Source of the DNA: Hydrogenophaga taeniospiralis
GTDB taxonomy: Bacteria > Pseudomonadota > Gammaproteobacteria > Burkholderiales > Burkholderiaceae_C
Length of the DNA stretch: 64,000 bases
Assembly: GCF_020510445.1 (NCBI RefSeq)
Contig: NZ_JAHBAG010000001.1
Coordinates: 2,270,501 to 2,334,500, forward strand
Reading direction: 5' to 3'
The position numbers and the translations under genes were made by a program. Every line of letters begins with the position of its first letter. Position 1 is the stretch's first letter. The notes beneath the pieces were generated by a model. The model did no database searches, was not told the DNA's origin, and saw nothing but the letters and a program-made list of their open reading frames with translations. Of the stretch, positions 36,388-45,431 are shown in pieces.

Positions 36388-37428
36388 ATGACCGCGGATG
36401 CCCGTCCGAATCAACGCGTCCTCGTGCTCTACACCGGCGGCACGGTGGGCATGGAGCCCTCGCCCGAGGGCTACCGGCCCATGCCCGATTTCGCCGGGCG
36501 CCTGCGCGAGACGCTGCAGCGCAGCGCCAGCGACGAACTGCCCGAGCTGGACGTGGTGGCGTTGGAGCGCCCCATCGACAGCGCCAACCTCAGCCCGCTG
36601 CACTGGCAGCGCATGGCCGAGCCGCTGCTGGCGAACTGGGACGCGTACACCGGCTTCGTGCTGCTGCACGGCACCGACACCATGGCCTGGAGCGCGTCGG
36701 CCCTGTCCTTCATCCTGCAGGGCACGGACAAGCCGGTCATCTTTACCGGCTCGCAGATTCCGCTGCTGCAGCCGCGCAGCGACGCGCCCGCGCACCTGCA
36801 GGCCGCGCTGCAGCTGGCCGCGCACCACCGGGTGCCCGAGGTTGGGCTGTGTTTTGGCCGCCACCTCTGGCGCGGCAACCGCAGCAGCAAGATCGCCAGC
36901 CAGGCGCTGGACGCGTTCGGCTCGCCCAACTACCCACCGCTGGCCGATCTGGCCATCGAGCTGCAGGTGCACACCGAGCGCCTGCTGCGCGCCCCGGCGC
37001 AGCAGCGCTTCATCGTGCCCGCGTTCGACCCCCAGGCCGTGGCGGTGCTCAACCTTTACCCCGGCATCAGCGGCCATGTGGTGGACGCGCTGCTGGGCTG
37101 TGCCCACGTGCGCGGCCTGGTGCTGCGCAGCTATGGCGTGGGCAACGCCCCCGAGGCCGACCGCTCCTTCATGCAGGCGCTGGAGCGCGCCAGCCAGCGC
37201 GGCGTGGTGCTGCTCAACACCACCCTGTGCGCCACCGGCCCGGTGGTGCAGGGTGCCTACGCCACCGGCTCGGCGCTCACGCAGGCAGGCGTGGTGCCCG
37301 GCGCCGACATGACGCTGGAAGCCGCCTTCGCCAAGCTGCACGTCTTGCTGGGCACCGAAACCGACCCCGACCGGGTGCGCGAGCGCCTGGGCCAGCCGCT
37401 GTGCGGGGAGCTGACGCCGGCTACCTGA
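36388..37428 (+). CDS. ansA: L-asparaginase (type I / AnsA-like)
   Basis: A 346-residue asparaginase that hydrolyses L-asparagine to aspartate and ammonia. The first catalytic Thr is in VLVLYTGGTVGM (about residues 11-22) and the second in VLLHGTDTMAWSASAL (about 91-106), with DKPVIFTGSQIPL after it. A Lys in the RGNRSSKIAS segment is the family's third active-site region. No signal peptide, so the enzyme is cytoplasmic, type I. ATG 36388 follows GGAG about 10 bp upstream. It is divergent from an XRE regulator. Glutaminase side activity is possible. Confidence 0.93.
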   Translation: MTADARPNQRVLVLYTGGTVGMEPSPEGYRPMPDFAGRLRETLQRSASDELPELDVVALERPIDSANLSPLHWQRMAEPLLANWDAYTGFVLLHGTDTMAWSASALSFILQGTDKPVIFTGSQIPLLQPRSDAPAHLQAALQLAAHHRVPEVGLCFGRHLWRGNRSSKIASQALDAFGSPNYPPLADLAIELQVHTERLLRAPAQQRFIVPAFDPQAVAVLNLYPGISGHVVDALLGCAHVRGLVLRSYGVGNAPEADRSFMQALERASQRGVVLLNTTLCATGPVVQGAYATGSALTQAGVVPGADMTLEAAFAKLHVLLGTETDPDRVRERLGQPLCGELTPAT

Positions 37429-37462
37429 GCGACAGACGGTGGGGGTCTGGGCTAGGCGAAAA

Positions 37463-37482
37463 TACTGGTATTTTGTACAGTA
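37463..37482. promoter_or_regulatory. LexA (SOS) box
   Basis: TACTGGTATTTTGTACAGTA matches the LexA consensus TACTGT-N8-ACAGTA at every fixed position except the G after CTG. It ends 22 bp before the ATG of the radical-SAM gene, a typical repressor position. Confidence 0.8.
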
Positions 37483-37504
37483 TCGGTTCGTACTTCTGCC
37501 GCCC

Positions 37505-38599
37505 ATGCCCGACATCCTCATCCCCCTGCACGCCCTCAAAGGGCGCGGCGTGGCCCACCGCCAGCCGCACCGCTTCGAGCGCGACGCGCGCGCCGCGTTC
37601 GACGATGGCTGGGGCACGCTGGACGAGGCCCTCGCCCGGGGTGAGGAAGCCGCCGCACCGGCCACCCAGGTGAGCTGGGAAACCGCGAAAAGCGCCATCA
37701 CCCGCAACGACTCACCCGACATCGGCTTCAACCAGGGCCTCAACCCCTACCGGGGCTGCGAGCACGGCTGCATCTACTGCTACGCCCGGCCCACCCACAG
37801 CTACCTGAACCTCTCGCCCGGGCTCGACTTCGAGACCCGGCTGGTCGCCAAGCGCAACATCGCCGAGGTGTTGCGCGGCGAGCTGCTGCGCCCGGCCTAC
37901 GTGCCCGAGCTGCTGGTCATCGGCACCGTGACCGACGCCTACCAGCCCATCGAGCGCGATCTGCGCCTCACGCGCGCCGTGCTCGAGGTGCTGCGCACCG
38001 CGCACCACCCGCTGGCCCTGGTGACCAAGGGCAGCGGCGTCGAGCGCGACCTGGACCTGCTCACGCCCATGGGCGCGCAGCGCCTGGCCGCGGTGTACGT
38101 GACCATCACCACGTTGGATCCGAAGCTCGCGCGCATCCTGGAGCCGCGCGCGGCCGCGCCGCACCGGCGCCTGCGCACCATCCGCACGCTGGCCGAGGCG
38201 GGCGTGCCGGTGGGTGTGAGCGTGTCGCCGCAGATTCCCTTCATCAACGACGACATGGAGCAGGTGCTCGAAGCCGCTTTTGAAGCGGGCGCGCGCCGCG
38301 CCTTCTACCAAGTGTTGCGCCTGCCCTGGGAGCTGAGCGACATGTTCCGCCAGTGGCTGGAGCTGCACCACCCGGACCGCGCCGCGCGCGTGATGGCGCG
38401 CGTGCAGGACATGCGCGGCGGCAAGGACTACGACGCCGACTACGCCACCCGCATGAAGGGCCAGGGCATCTGGGCCGACCTGCTGCGCCAGCGCTTCGTG
38501 AAGGCCTGCGACCGGCTCGGCTTCAACCGCGAGCGCGAGGCGCTGGACACGGGCCAGTTCCGGCCGGCGGCGCTGCGCGGGCAGGGCGATCTGTTTTGA
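37505..38599 (+). CDS. radical SAM protein, PA0069 / spore-photoproduct-lyase-like family
   Basis: A 364-residue radical-SAM protein. The cluster-binding motif is in GCEHGCIYCYARPTH (residues about 82-96, Cys spaced C-x3-C-x2-C) followed by FETRLVAKRNIAEVL. This family is annotated as PA0069 or SplB-like, related in sequence to spore photoproduct lyase, but its reaction is not established. It would use a 4Fe-4S cluster and S-adenosylmethionine to start radical chemistry in the cytoplasm. A near-perfect LexA box just upstream of ATG 37505 predicts induction by DNA damage, which supports a DNA-repair link. It is monocistronic: asparaginase ends 76 bp upstream, beyond the box. Confidence 0.87.
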   Translation: MPDILIPLHALKGRGVAHRQPHRFERDARAAFDDGWGTLDEALARGEEAAAPATQVSWETAKSAITRNDSPDIGFNQGLNPYRGCEHGCIYCYARPTHSYLNLSPGLDFETRLVAKRNIAEVLRGELLRPAYVPELLVIGTVTDAYQPIERDLRLTRAVLEVLRTAHHPLALVTKGSGVERDLDLLTPMGAQRLAAVYVTITTLDPKLARILEPRAAAPHRRLRTIRTLAEAGVPVGVSVSPQIPFINDDMEQVLEAAFEAGARRAFYQVLRLPWELSDMFRQWLELHHPDRAARVMARVQDMRGGKDYDADYATRMKGQGIWADLLRQRFVKACDRLGFNREREALDTGQFRPAALRGQGDLF

Positions 38600-38646
38600 G
38601 CGCAGAGGCGCGGTTGGGTTGAAGCCTTGAAAACCGCGCGGGCCGG

Positions 38647-39213
38647 TCAGCGGGCAGGAGGCGCCAGCGCCGGGCCGATCATCGCCAGCGCGTCCACCCG
38701 CCAGTGGTGCAGTGCTTCGTAGAAACCTTCCCACACACAGCCGTTGCAGCCGCGCCCGCAGCAGGTGCTGGGTTCGGGCGGCGGTGGGCGCAGGGCGGTG
38801 TCCAGGTCGATGCCGCGCTGGCGCTGCGCCAGACCGCGCAGGTGGGCGATCAGCGCGTGCGCCGTGGGCAGCTCGCCCAGCGGCACGGCGGCGGGGTCGT
38901 GGCGCGCGAAGCGGGGCTGTTCTTTGCCGTCGAACAGACCCGAGGCGTTGAACATCGCCGCCGGCCGCACCCACAGGCCGAAGCCGCCGTAGAGCGCGCG
39001 GTACAGCGTCATGCCTTGCAGCGTCTCGCTGCAGCGCACGGTGTCGGGATCGTTCGTCGGGCCGCCCCAAGAACGATCGCACCCCCTCGGGGGGCCTGGC
39101 CAAGCCAGGGCTGGGGGTGCAATCACCTCGTACCAGCCGCCCTTGTAGTGGCGGTACAGGCCGGGTGGCGTGGGGTTCAGCGGGGGCAGGTCCTGGTCGG
39201 CGGGGGCGGTCAT
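38647..39213 (-). CDS. DUF1653 / oxidoreductase-like protein with in-frame repeat insertion
   Basis: A 188-residue protein. The N-terminus is a DUF1653 domain (GLYRHYKGGWYEVI, then TVRCSETLQGMTLYRALYGG, FGLWVRPAAMF); the C-terminus has the CCGRGCNGCVWEGFYEALHHW cluster typical of the oxidoreductase-like N-terminal family, whose Cys set may bind metal. The two halves of DUF1653 are normally contiguous (a V-GTVRCSETL type junction), but here about 26 residues (APPALAWPGPPRGCDRSWGG and on to NDPD) are inserted. These residues are encoded exactly by a palindromic repeat at 39048-39120. The insert keeps the frame, so a product may still be made, perhaps altered. Function of the family is unknown. 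Confidence 0.8.
   Translation of the reverse strand: MTAPADQDLPPLNPTPPGLYRHYKGGWYEVIAPPALAWPGPPRGCDRSWGGPTNDPDTVRCSETLQGMTLYRALYGGFGLWVRPAAMFNASGLFDGKEQPRFARHDPAAVPLGELPTAHALIAHLRGLAQRQRGIDLDTALRPPPPEPSTCCGRGCNGCVWEGFYEALHHWRVDALAMIGPALAPPAR
39048..39120. repeat. composite palindromic repeat inside a coding sequence
   Basis: Two nested inverted repeats: GATCGTTC (39048-39055) with GAACGATC (39071-39078), and GCACCCCC (39079-39086) with GGGGGTGC (39113-39120) around CCTGGC-CAA-GCCAGG. It lies inside the DUF1653 gene and supplies an in-frame insertion. The GGGCCGCCCCAAG-type segment is also found, inverted, in the element near 61340-61357. Confidence 0.8.
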
Positions 39214-39266
39214 GGGCGCGGGGGGGAACGAAGCGGGGCCCCGAGTGTGCCAAACCCGCGCGGGGT

Positions 39267-39902
39267 TCAGCCGCCGCCGCCGCCGCTGCTGCTGCCCAGC
39301 CGGCCCATGCGGTGGGCCAGCTCCACGGCCGATTGCACCTGCAGCTTCTCGAAGATGTTGGCGCGGTGGAATTCCACCGTGCGCTGGGTGATGCCCAGGT
39401 GGTCGGCGATGTTCTTGTTGTAGTGGCCCGCCAGCAGCTCGGTCAGCACCTCGCGCTCGCGTGCGCTCAGCGCCGCCAGCGCCTGCTGGAACCGCAACCG
39501 GTCCTGCGATTCGGTGTGCAGCGTCACGGCGGCCTGGCGCGCGGCCTCCACCTTGTCCACCAGCAGGTTGTTCTGGAACGGTTTTTCCAGGAAGTCCCAG
39601 GCGCCGTTCTTCACCGCGGCCACGGCCATGCTGACGTCGCCGTGGCCGGTGAGGAACAGCACCGGCCAGGGCCAGGGCAGGGCCTTGAGCTGTTCGAAGG
39701 TGGCCAGGCCCGAGAGCGGTTCCATGCGGATGTCGAGCAGCACCACGCAGCAGTCGTTGGGCACTTCGCCGCTGCGCAGGGCCTGCAGGAAGGCGTCGCC
39801 CCCGGTCCAGCTGCGCGTGGGCAGGCCGCGCGAATCGAGCAGCCAGGCCAGGCCTTCGCGGAAGTCCGTGTCGTCGTCGATGAGGTGGACGGTGGGGTTC
39901 AT
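39267..39902 (-). CDS. dctR: DctR-like response regulator (FixJ/LuxR type)
   Basis: A 211-residue two-component response regulator. The receiver domain has the acidic pocket HLIDDDTD (residues 6-13), phosphoacceptor Asp57 in VVLLDIRM, Thr in LFLTGHGD and Lys in FLEKPFQ. A LuxR/FixJ-type HTH follows: LSAREREVLTELLAGHYNKN then IADHLGITQRTVEFHRANIFEKL (residues about 145-190). A poly-Gly/Ser tail ends the protein. The start overlaps the stop of the kinase gene (ATGA). The DctS/DctR pair of Rhodobacter has this architecture and controls C4-dicarboxylate uptake; here dctP and dctA lie just beyond the kinase, divergently. Confidence 0.85.
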   Translation of the reverse strand: MNPTVHLIDDDTDFREGLAWLLDSRGLPTRSWTGGDAFLQALRSGEVPNDCCVVLLDIRMEPLSGLATFEQLKALPWPWPVLFLTGHGDVSMAVAAVKNGAWDFLEKPFQNNLLVDKVEAARQAAVTLHTESQDRLRFQQALAALSAREREVLTELLAGHYNKNIADHLGITQRTVEFHRANIFEKLQVQSAVELAHRMGRLGSSSGGGGG

Positions 39903-41872
39903 TGCAAGGGTAGCCACAGGGTGAATTCTGCGCCGTCCAGCGCGGCGCTGCGCTCCACTTCGACGCGTCCGTGGTGCGCCTCGACGATGGAGCGGCAGAT
40001 CGCCAGGCCCATGCCCATGCCGCCGGGTTTGTGGCTGGCGAAGGCGTCGAAGATCGTGCCCAGCTGCTCCGGGGGCACGCCCGGGCCGCTGTCGGCCACG
40101 CGCACGCCCACCATGCCGTCGCTGCTCACCAGGTCCACCCGCACGCGCGCTGGCGTGCGCCCGCTGCGCGGCGCCCACTCGCCGGCGTTGAGCACCAGGT
40201 TGTGCAGCGCGTTTTCGAGCAGCAGCGCATCGGCCGGCACGGTGGGGCCGTCGCCCGGTGGCAGCTGCAGATCGAGCGCCACGCCCTCGGGCAACGGCGC
40301 ACCCGCGGCCACCCGCGCCACGAAGGGCCGCAGTGCCAGGGGCTGGCGGGTCATGTCCTGGCGGCGCGCGAACGCGTTGACGCGCTGGATCACGCGGCCG
40401 GCCTTTTCGGCCATGCGTTCCATGCGCTCGACCACCGGCACGATGTCGTCGAACGCGATGCGCTGCTCGCGCATGCGGTTGAGCAGACCGTTGGCAAAGC
40501 TGCTGAGCGCGCCCAGCGGCTGGTTGAGCTCGTGTGCCAGGGTGGACGCCACTTCGCCCATGGCCACCAGCCGGCCCGAGGCTTCGAGCAATTCCTGCTG
40601 GCGCGCGGCCAGGCGCTCGATCCGCCGGCGCTCGGTGATGTCCAGCACCGACCCCACCCAGCCCACCACCTCGCCGCTGGCCAGCGCCAGCGGGGCGCTG
40701 TGCACCAGCACGTCGAGCCGGTGGCCGTCGCGGTGCTGCAGCTGCAGCTCGGTGCCGGCCTGTGCCGCGGCGTCGTCCGCGTGTCGGCGCATCTGTTCGA
40801 ATTCATCCCCTTGCTCGCTCGGCCAGTACGGTGGAGCGCCGGTCTGTGCGGTCAGTTCCTGGGGCGTCCAGCCCACCAGGCGGCCGAAGGCGGGGTTGGC
40901 GTAGCGCAGGTGGCCGGCCCGGTCCCAGGCGCGCAGGCCCAGCGCGACCGAGCGCTCCATGGCGGTGCGCAGCGCCAGCTGGGTCTGCAGCCGCGCCTCG
41001 GCGCGCTGGCGGCGCTGGATGTCGCGCCACAGCGCCACCAGCGTCAGCAACATGCCGGCCAGGCAGACCAGCGCCACCGCGAAAAAGGCGCGCGGCGCCA
41101 GCGGCGCCTGGCTGCCCTGCGACTCCACCCACAGCCCCAGCTGCGCACCGGGCAGATTGATGGGCGCGAGAAAGCGCGCCCCGTTCCCCGCCGGTGCCAG
41201 CGGTGTGGTTTCGTCGTCCAGCACCAGGCGGTGGTCTTGCAGGAACCAGGCCGGGATGAACGCCGTCAACACGGCGTCGACCGGCACCATCGCCACGGCG
41301 GCGCCCACGAAGCGGCCCTGCTCGAACAGTGGCACGGCCAGCCAGAGCTGGCGGCCCGGGCCGCCGTCGGCGCGTGCCAGCGGCCCGGCGTAGGCCGGGC
41401 GCTGCAGGCCGCGCGTGGTGTCGAGCATGGTGGCCAGGGCGGCGGCGTTGTGGGGCTGGCGCGCGGCCTCCTTCAGAAAGCCGGGCCATTGGTCGCTGGC
41501 CTCGGCCTGATCGGCGGGCAACCAGCCATGGGCCTCCACCAGGCCCGCCTCGCGCCACCATGGGCCGGTGAGCGGGGCCGCACTGGTGGCGCTCATCACC
41601 TGCCGGGCCTGCAGCGCCATCACACCCAGATCGCCTTCCAGCCGACGGAAGTGGAACTGCAGGGTCTGGTCGAGCCACTCGGCATCGGCCGTGTGGCGGC
41701 GGTCTGCTTCACGCGCTTCCTCGCTGCGCAGGAACAGCACCATCGCCACCGCCGACGCGGCCACCAGCAGCAGCAGTGCGCCCAGCCAGGCGACGGCGCG
41801 GCGCGTGAGCGCCGAGGCCTGGCGCGTGTCCAGGTCCAGCGTTTGGAAGTCGAGCGTCGGTTCGGTGACCAT
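39899..41872 (-). CDS. dctS: DctS-like sensor histidine kinase
   Basis: A 657-residue membrane kinase. N-terminal helix about 24-45 (VAWLGALLLLVAASAVAMVLF) and a second helix about 270-290 (FFAVALVCLAGMLLTLVALW) flank a periplasmic sensing domain of about 225 residues, the DctB/DctS layout. A PAS domain follows (LRYANPAFGRLVGWTPQEL, DVLVHSAPLAL, GSVLDITERRR), then H-box with His447 (MGEVASTLAHELNQPLGAL), N-box (ALHNLVLNAGEWA) and G-boxes (VADSGPGVPP, GMGMGLAICRSIVEAHHG). ATG 41872 is chosen; the longer frame runs into the divergent dctP gene. The two genes start 31 bp apart, so they share a promoter region. Confidence 0.87.
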   Translation of the reverse strand: MVTEPTLDFQTLDLDTRQASALTRRAVAWLGALLLLVAASAVAMVLFLRSEEAREADRRHTADAEWLDQTLQFHFRRLEGDLGVMALQARQVMSATSAAPLTGPWWREAGLVEAHGWLPADQAEASDQWPGFLKEAARQPHNAAALATMLDTTRGLQRPAYAGPLARADGGPGRQLWLAVPLFEQGRFVGAAVAMVPVDAVLTAFIPAWFLQDHRLVLDDETTPLAPAGNGARFLAPINLPGAQLGLWVESQGSQAPLAPRAFFAVALVCLAGMLLTLVALWRDIQRRQRAEARLQTQLALRTAMERSVALGLRAWDRAGHLRYANPAFGRLVGWTPQELTAQTGAPPYWPSEQGDEFEQMRRHADDAAAQAGTELQLQHRDGHRLDVLVHSAPLALASGEVVGWVGSVLDITERRRIERLAARQQELLEASGRLVAMGEVASTLAHELNQPLGALSSFANGLLNRMREQRIAFDDIVPVVERMERMAEKAGRVIQRVNAFARRQDMTRQPLALRPFVARVAAGAPLPEGVALDLQLPPGDGPTVPADALLLENALHNLVLNAGEWAPRSGRTPARVRVDLVSSDGMVGVRVADSGPGVPPEQLGTIFDAFASHKPGGMGMGLAICRSIVEAHHGRVEVERSAALDGAEFTLWLPLQ

Positions 41873-41903
41873 GGTGGTGGGCTTGCCCGCTAGCATAGCG
41901 AGC

Positions 41904-42938
41904 ATGGTCGCCCCCAGGAACAATGCCCCGGCCCGTTCGCCGCGCTGGCTACGCCGTACGCTGCTGGGCGCTGCGTGCGCGGTGGCCGGTGGCGTGAGCT
42001 TGGCGGCCAAGCCGGCGGTGCTGCTGCGCTTCTCGCACGTGGTGGCGCCGGACACGCCCAAGGGCCAGATGGCGTTGCGCTTCCAGGCGCTGGTGCACGA
42101 ACGCAGCGGCGGCCGCATCCGCGTGGAGGTGTTCCCCGACTCGCAGCTCTGGGGCGATGACGACGAGATGGAGGCGCTGCGCCTGGGTGCGGTCGAGATG
42201 CTGGCGCCTTCGCTCTCCAAGTTCGGCAACGCGGGTGTGCCCGAGTTCGAGGTGTTCGATCTGCCCTACCTGTTTGCCGATCTGGCGCAGGTGCGGCGCG
42301 TGACGCAGGGCGCCGTGGGGCGCGGGTTGCTGCAACGCCTGGGCCGCCAACAGATGCTGGGCCTGGGTTTTCTGGACAACGGTTTCAAGCAGATGAGTGC
42401 CACCCGGCCGCTGCGCACGCCGGCCGATTTCCGCGGTCTGCGGGTGCGGGTGCAGGCCTCGCGCGTGCTGGCCGCGCAGATGCGGGCACTGGGTGCGCGA
42501 CCGGTGGTGCTGCCGTTTGGCGAGACGCAGCGCGCGCTGGCCAGCGGCGTGGTCGATGCCGCGGAAAACCCGCTCTCCAACTTCCTCACCCAGGGCCTGG
42601 CGCCCTGGCAGCCGCACGTGACGCTGACGCAGCATGGCTACCTGGGCTACGCGGTGGTGAGCAACCCGCGTTTCTGGGCCAGCCTCTCGCAGGCCGACCA
42701 CAGGCTGCTCGCCAGCGCGCTGGAAGACGCGCTGGCGCACGGCAACCGGCTTTCGGCCGATCTGGATCGGCAGGCCCTGGCCATGCTGCGGCGCACGCCG
42801 GGCGTGATGCTGCACGAACCCAGCGCCGCCGAACGAGCGGCGCTGCGCCAGGCGGTGCAACCGGCCTGGGACGGCCTGCGGCGCAGCCTGGGTCCAGGGC
42901 TGCTGAACGACGTGCGGAATGCGCTGATCACCGGCTGA
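41904..42938 (+). CDS. dctP: orphan TRAP-type C4-dicarboxylate-binding protein DctP
   Basis: A 344-residue periplasmic DctP-family receptor with a signal peptide ([20 protein letters not shown], cut near AAKPAVL). Landmarks: [78 protein letters not shown] with the ligand Arg, and [14 protein letters not shown]. No DctQ or DctM gene is present. Instead it is divergent from the DctS/DctR-type pair and followed 164 bp later by the DctA permease, so it is more likely a ligand sensor helping the kinase than part of a TRAP transporter. That role is inference. Confidence 0.88.
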   Translation: MVAPRNNAPARSPRWLRRTLLGAACAVAGGVSLAAKPAVLLRFSHVVAPDTPKGQMALRFQALVHERSGGRIRVEVFPDSQLWGDDDEMEALRLGAVEMLAPSLSKFGNAGVPEFEVFDLPYLFADLAQVRRVTQGAVGRGLLQRLGRQQMLGLGFLDNGFKQMSATRPLRTPADFRGLRVRVQASRVLAAQMRALGARPVVLPFGETQRALASGVVDAAENPLSNFLTQGLAPWQPHVTLTQHGYLGYAVVSNPRFWASLSQADHRLLASALEDALAHGNRLSADLDRQALAMLRRTPGVMLHEPSAAERAALRQAVQPAWDGLRRSLGPGLLNDVRNALITG

Positions 42939-42958
42939 CCGCTGGCCGGGACCTCGGC

Positions 42959-42973
42959 GTACGTAGTACTACG
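42959..42973. promoter_or_regulatory. FixJ-like box upstream of dctA
   Basis: GTACGTAG (42959-42966) fits the FixJ consensus GTAMGTAG, and CGTAGTACTACG (42962-42973) is a perfect 12-bp palindrome. It lies 130 bp upstream of the dctA start, in the gap after dctP. A likely target for the LuxR/FixJ-type DctR encoded next to it. Confidence 0.6.
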
Positions 42974-43102
42974 ACTGTTGAACGCCACAGTTGGCGTGCC
43001 CCGCCGTGGTGCGTATCGTCCCGCCTGTCCCGAACACGGGATGCCGGCCGGCGCCGCCACACGGTGCCTCCACCACGACAAGCCTCTCCTGGAGACAAAC
43101 CC

Positions 43103-44449
43103 ATGACACCGAGCACCGCGCGCAAGCCGTTTTACAGATCCCTCTACGTCCAGGTCCTGTTCGCCGTCACCGTCGGCGTGCTGCTGGGCCACTTCCACCC
43201 CGAACTCGGGGAGCAGATGAAGCCGCTGGGCGACGCCTTCATCAAGCTCATCAAGATGATCATCGCCCCCATCATCTTCTGCACCGTGGTGGTGGGCATC
43301 GCCGGCATGGAAGACATGAAGAAGGTCGGCAAGACCGGCGGCCTGGCGCTGCTGTACTTCGAGGTCGTGTCCACGGTGGCGCTGCTCATCGGCCTGCTGG
43401 TGGTGAACCTGATCCAGCCCGGCTCGGGCATGCACGTGGACGCCGCCTCGCTCGACACCAAGGCCATCGCGGCCTACACCGAGCCCGGCAAGATGAAGGG
43501 CACGGTCGATTTCCTGATGGGCGTGATCCCGAGTTCGGTGGTGGACGCCTTCGCCAAGGGCGACATCCTGCAGGTGCTGCTGTTCTCGGTGCTGTTCGGC
43601 TTCGCGCTGCACAAGTTCGGTGGCCGCGGCACCATGGTGTTCGACTTCATCGAGAAGAGCTCGCACGTGCTGTTCGACATCGTCGGCATCATCATGAAGG
43701 TGGCGCCCATCGGCGCGTTCGGCGCCATGGCCTTCACCATCGGCAAGTACGGCATCGACTCGCTGTTCTCGCTGGGCAAGCTCATGGGCACCTTCTACCT
43801 GACCTGCCTGCTGTTCGTGTTCGTGGTGCTGGGCATCATCAGCCGCCTGCACGGTTTTTCCATCGTGAAGTTCATCCGCTACATCAAGGAAGAGCTGCTG
43901 ATCGTGCTGGGCACCTCGTCGAGCGAATCGGTGCTGCCGCGCATGATGGAGAAGATGGAAAACCTGGGCGCCAAGAAATCGGTGGTCGGCCTGGTGATCC
44001 CCACCGGCTATTCGTTCAACCTGGACGGCACCTCGATCTACCTGACCATGGCCGCGGTGTTCATCGCCCAGGCGACCGACACGCCCATGACGCTGGTGCA
44101 GCAGCTGACCCTGCTGGCCGTGCTGCTGCTCACCTCCAAGGGCGCGGCCGGCATCACCGGCAGCGGTTTCATCGTGCTGGCCGCCACGCTCTCGGCCGTG
44201 GGTGGTGTGCCGGTGGCCGGCCTGGCGCTGATCCTGGGCATCGACCGCTTCATGAGCGAGGCCCGCGCCCTGACCAACCTGGTGGGCAACGGCGTGGCCA
44301 CGCTGGTGGTGGCCAAGTGGACCGGCGACCTGGACATGCAGCGTTTGCAACAAGGGCTGGACCAGCCCACGGTGCAGGAGGCGCAGGAACCCGAAGAAAT
44401 CCTGGACCGGCAAGTGGTTCACATGGCCGTTTCCAAGGCCACAAACTGA
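43103..44449 (+). CDS. dctA: C4-dicarboxylate:cation symporter DctA
   Basis: A 448-residue DAACS-family symporter for succinate, fumarate and malate with about eight membrane helices. It begins [21 protein letters not shown] and shows the family motifs [39 protein letters not shown] (serine-rich hairpin), [21 protein letters not shown] and [23 protein letters not shown] 43103 follows GGAGA at 43091-43095; an in-frame GTG 39 bp upstream is less likely. A terminator follows at once. The FixJ-like box upstream and the DctSR-type genes next door explain its control. Confidence 0.96.
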   Translation: MTPSTARKPFYRSLYVQVLFAVTVGVLLGHFHPELGEQMKPLGDAFIKLIKMIIAPIIFCTVVVGIAGMEDMKKVGKTGGLALLYFEVVSTVALLIGLLVVNLIQPGSGMHVDAASLDTKAIAAYTEPGKMKGTVDFLMGVIPSSVVDAFAKGDILQVLLFSVLFGFALHKFGGRGTMVFDFIEKSSHVLFDIVGIIMKVAPIGAFGAMAFTIGKYGIDSLFSLGKLMGTFYLTCLLFVFVVLGIISRLHGFSIVKFIRYIKEELLIVLGTSSSESVLPRMMEKMENLGAKKSVVGLVIPTGYSFNLDGTSIYLTMAAVFIAQATDTPMTLVQQLTLLAVLLLTSKGAAGITGSGFIVLAATLSAVGGVPVAGLALILGIDRFMSEARALTNLVGNGVATLVVAKWTGDLDMQRLQQGLDQPTVQEAQEPEEILDRQVVHMAVSKATN

Positions 44450-44466
44450 GCGCACCCTGCCCATGA

Positions 44467-44497
44467 AAACGGCCCCCTTGTCCGGGGCCGTTTTTTT
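44467..44497 (+). terminator. intrinsic terminator of dctA
   Basis: AAACGGCCCC, loop CTTGTCC, GGGGCCGTTT with the T-run continuing to seven T residues in total. It lies 18 bp after the dctA stop and 14 bp from the convergent Usp gene; the AAAA on the other side gives weak activity in that direction too. Confidence 0.88.
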
Positions 44498-44510
44498 GTC
44501 ACCGTTGGCG

Positions 44511-45431
44511 TCAAGCCTTGCCGTTGTTGTCGTGCGGGGTGGAGACCAGCACGTCGCACACCGCCTCGGTCAGCACGTGTTGGGTCACGCTGCCCAGCAG
44601 CAGCTCTTCGGCGGCCTGGCGGCCGTGTTTGCCGATCGCGATCAGGTCGCAGCCGCGTTCGTTCGCCTGCTGCAGGATGTGCATGGGCGCGTCGCCTTCG
44701 GTCAGGCTCAGCGTGAACCGATCGGGCAGCAGGCCGCTGCGGTCCACCAGCGCCTGCAGGTGGTCGCTCGCGTCGATGCGCGCGCGTTCGCGGTAGTGCT
44801 CCAGCGTGGCGTCGTCCACGCCGGCGAAGCGCAGTTTTTCCTCGAACGGAATGGAAAAGCTGTGCATCAGGATCAGGTGGGCGCCTGGCGCCACCGCGCC
44901 GGCCACCACGATGGCCTGCTCCGACCACGGTGAAAAATCCAGCGGCACCAGCACGCGCTGGTACGGCGCTTCGGCTTCGGTTCGCACCACGAGCAGGGGC
45001 CTCTCCGTCTGGTGCAGCAGGCGTTCGGCGGTGGTGCCGATCAACAGGTGGTGCAGCGGGTTGGCACCGCGCGCGCCCACCACCACCAGCCCCGCGCCCA
45101 GGGCGCTGGCCTGTGTGCAGATCGCGCGCACCGGCTGGCCGGTGGCCAGGTGCGGCTGCGCGTGCGCGTGGCCCTGGGCTTCCAGGCGCTGCACCTCGTC
45201 GAGCAGGCTCTGGCGCGTCTGTTCGGTCATGCGCTCCTGCCACTGTCCGCTGTTGTCCAGCCAGGCGTGCATGCCGACGAACAGGCTGTTGTTGATGACG
45301 TGCAGCAGGTGCAGGCCCGCGCCACACTCGCGGGCGATGAGCGCCGCGCGCAGGGTGGCGCGCGCCGAGGCCACCGAAAAGTCGGTGGCGGCAAGGACGG
45401 ACTCAAGCGGGAGCTGGTGTCGGGCGTTCAT
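44511..45431 (-). CDS. universal stress protein with two tandem UspA domains
   Basis: A 306-residue protein made of two Usp domains in tandem. Domain 1 (about 10-150) runs from VLAATDFSVASARATLRAAL to LGAGLVVVGARGANPLHHLLIGTTAERLLHQTERPLLVVR, and domain 2 (about 158-300) from RVLVPLDFSPWSEQAIVVAG to DLIAIGKHGRQAAEELLLGSVTQHVLTEAVCDVLV. Both have the G-x2-G-x9-GS/GT type ATP-binding motif. Cytoplasmic stress-survival role, mechanism unclear. ATG 45431 is used because it opens domain 1 directly. Convergent with dctA, with the terminator between them. Confidence 0.92.
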   Translation of the reverse strand: MNARHQLPLESVLAATDFSVASARATLRAALIARECGAGLHLLHVINNSLFVGMHAWLDNSGQWQERMTEQTRQSLLDEVQRLEAQGHAHAQPHLATGQPVRAICTQASALGAGLVVVGARGANPLHHLLIGTTAERLLHQTERPLLVVRTEAEAPYQRVLVPLDFSPWSEQAIVVAGAVAPGAHLILMHSFSIPFEEKLRFAGVDDATLEHYRERARIDASDHLQALVDRSGLLPDRFTLSLTEGDAPMHILQQANERGCDLIAIGKHGRQAAEELLLGSVTQHVLTEAVCDVLVSTPHDNNGKA

